Origin: Ectothiorhodospiraceae bacterium
Lineage (GTDB): Bacteria > Pseudomonadota > Gammaproteobacteria > Nitrococcales > Aquisalimonadaceae
Direction of reading: 5' to 3'
NCBI GenBank assembly: GCA_007125985.1
Contig: SLCE01000033.1
Span: forward strand, 1 to 32,152
Length of the DNA stretch: 32,152 nt
Shown here: piece after piece, positions 31,243 to 32,152 of the stretch
Position numbering within the stretch: the stretch's first letter is position 1
Layout: every line of letters begins with the position of its first letter
Notes under the pieces: model-generated
Databases searched by the model: none
What the model saw: the letters and a program-made list of their open reading frames with translations, nothing else
What the model was told of the DNA's origin: nothing
Position numbers and translations under genes: made by a program

Positions 31243-32016
31243 TCACTGAATAAGCATGGATTCTGCGGCTTCGAGATCAATGCCTTTGATCTCCGCCTCT
31301 GCGGCCAGTAAGCGGATGTACTGGCTCAGCGCCCGACGTCGCGACCGCTCCTCAAGATACTCCGCGATCCGCGGATGCACCGCGTCGAAGGGTAGCAGGC
31401 TGCCCTCCACACGCTGCAGCACTTCCACCACATGGAAGCCGTAACGTGTCTTTACCGGCAGTTCCGACAGCCCGACCGGGAGCCGCATGACGGCGTCCTC
31501 GAATTCCGGCACAGTCTCCCCCTTGCTGACCTGGCCCAACAGGCCGCCGTCCTTGGCCGACGGACAGCGAGAGTATTCGCGAGCCAGACGCGGGAAAGCC
31601 CCGGGATCCGTCTGCAGCTGTGCGATCAGTTCCTCTGCAGTGGCGCGGGCCGCGTCCCGCTCCTCCAGGATATCCGGCGGCGCCGCCAGCAGAATATGCC
31701 GCACTTCCGACAGATCCGGCGTCCGGAACTGATCCGGATTCTGCAGGTACCAGCGCCGACAGGTCTCCACGTCGGCTTCAGGGACATCCACTTCCCGCTC
31801 GATCAGTGTCTCCAGGGCCGCATCCAATGCCGCATCGTCTCCGGAGGTGTCGACTCCGAGCTGTTCGGCACGCTGGCGCAACAACTCGCGAACTGTCAGC
31901 GCCACGGCGGCGCGTCGCAGGGCGAACCGGGGGTCAGCGCCCGGTTCCTGGTGGTACGCTGATTCGACGTTGATGTCGCTGCTATCGATGGTCACGCCGT
32001 TGACGTGGATGCTCAT
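31243..32016 (-). CDS. Parvulin-type peptidylprolyl isomerase (PpiC/NifM-like)
   Basis: A 257-residue protein. Residues ~1-120 are a helical chaperone-like region with FALRRAAVALTVRELLRQRA. Residues ~122-215 form a rotamase domain with VRHILLAAPPD, FPRLAREYSRCPSAKDGGLLG and TRYGFHVVEVLQ. It lacks a signal peptide, so it acts in the cytoplasm. Relatives are encoded directly after narGHJI and may assist nitrate reductase maturation; NifM plays such a part for nitrogenase. ATG at 32016 has AGAGG seven bases upstream. The frame stays open to the window edge, but the upstream residues do not look like part of this protein. Confidence 0.88.
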   Translation of the reverse strand: MSIHVNGVTIDSSDINVESAYHQEPGADPRFALRRAAVALTVRELLRQRAEQLGVDTSGDDAALDAALETLIEREVDVPEADVETCRRWYLQNPDQFRTPDLSEVRHILLAAPPDILEERDAARATAEELIAQLQTDPGAFPRLAREYSRCPSAKDGGLLGQVSKGETVPEFEDAVMRLPVGLSELPVKTRYGFHVVEVLQRVEGSLLPFDAVHPRIAEYLEERSRRRALSQYIRLLAAEAEIKGIDLEAAESMLIQ

Positions 32017-32152
32017 GGTGAACCTCTCGTTGAACGTGTTTCGTTCTTCAGGCGGCCGGGTGTCGTCGATATCCGAGCCCGAACCTCTCGCAGGTGGGGC
32101 GACAGGCAGCAAAGCGTTGTGGAGCCCCGCTGGCCAGCCCAGCCGGCCCACA

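Noticed and set aside
32017-32152. Possible 3' end of an upstream minus-strand gene whose TGA would overlap the parvulin ATG
   Set aside because: None of the three minus-strand frames in these 136 bases reads like a NarI or NarJ C-terminus, so no gene can be supported.

Overview
The window looks like chromosomal DNA of a GC-rich proteobacterium, most likely a gammaproteobacterium able to use reduced sulfur compounds and probably nitrate. This is inferred from gene content: paired fadD-type ligases, a flavocytochrome c sulfide dehydrogenase with a fused SoxYZ, a Tat-exported cyanate-type transporter with cyanase, and moeA with a parvulin gene in a nar-like neighbourhood. A sulfur-oxidising Ectothiorhodospiraceae-like organism would fit, but no species can be named from the sequence. 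Genes are tightly packed with mostly clear Shine-Dalgarno sites. No rRNA, tRNA or CRISPR array was seen.

Region 1 (1-12941, plus strand) handles acyl compounds. It holds the 3' part of a large acyl-CoA dehydrogenase, two tandem long-chain acyl-CoA ligases separated by a 95-residue protein, a BASS-family transporter and a complete five-gene LIV/HAAT-type ABC importer. The importer ends in a strong intrinsic terminator, followed by an epoxide-hydrolase-like alpha/beta hydrolase.

Region 2 (13063-17480, minus strand) reads serine hydrolase, ACAD10/11-type dehydrogenase, phosphotransferase, short-chain dehydrogenase. The last three resemble the split bacterial version of the 4-hydroxyacyl-CoA pathway (compare lvaC, lvaA and lvaD of the levulinate pathway). 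A 271-bp MITE-like element lies 20 bp upstream of the serine hydrolase start, and shorter relics of its ends are scattered nearby.

Region 3 (17952-23668) has a site-2 protease with CBS domains, a small unknown protein, a universal stress protein, and a minus-strand sulfur cluster: fccA-type monoheme cytochrome, fccB flavoprotein, YeeE/YedE transporter and a SoxYZ fusion. An EamA transporter gene follows at 23780-24715.

Region 4 (24971-29509, plus strand) is a nitrogen-scavenging module. A NasT-like receiver/ANTAR regulator carries an in-frame TAA exactly between its two domains. Downstream come a sigma-54 promoter, a structured leader with a strong attenuator-type terminator, and cynA-cynB-cynD-cynS. 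The leader is what an ANTAR antiterminator would act on, yet its presumed regulator is split. This is the most interesting feature of the window.

Region 5 (29570-32016, minus strand) holds a parvulin-type prolyl isomerase, a small conserved-looking protein and moeA. This set is usual just downstream of narGHJI, which would lie beyond the right edge.
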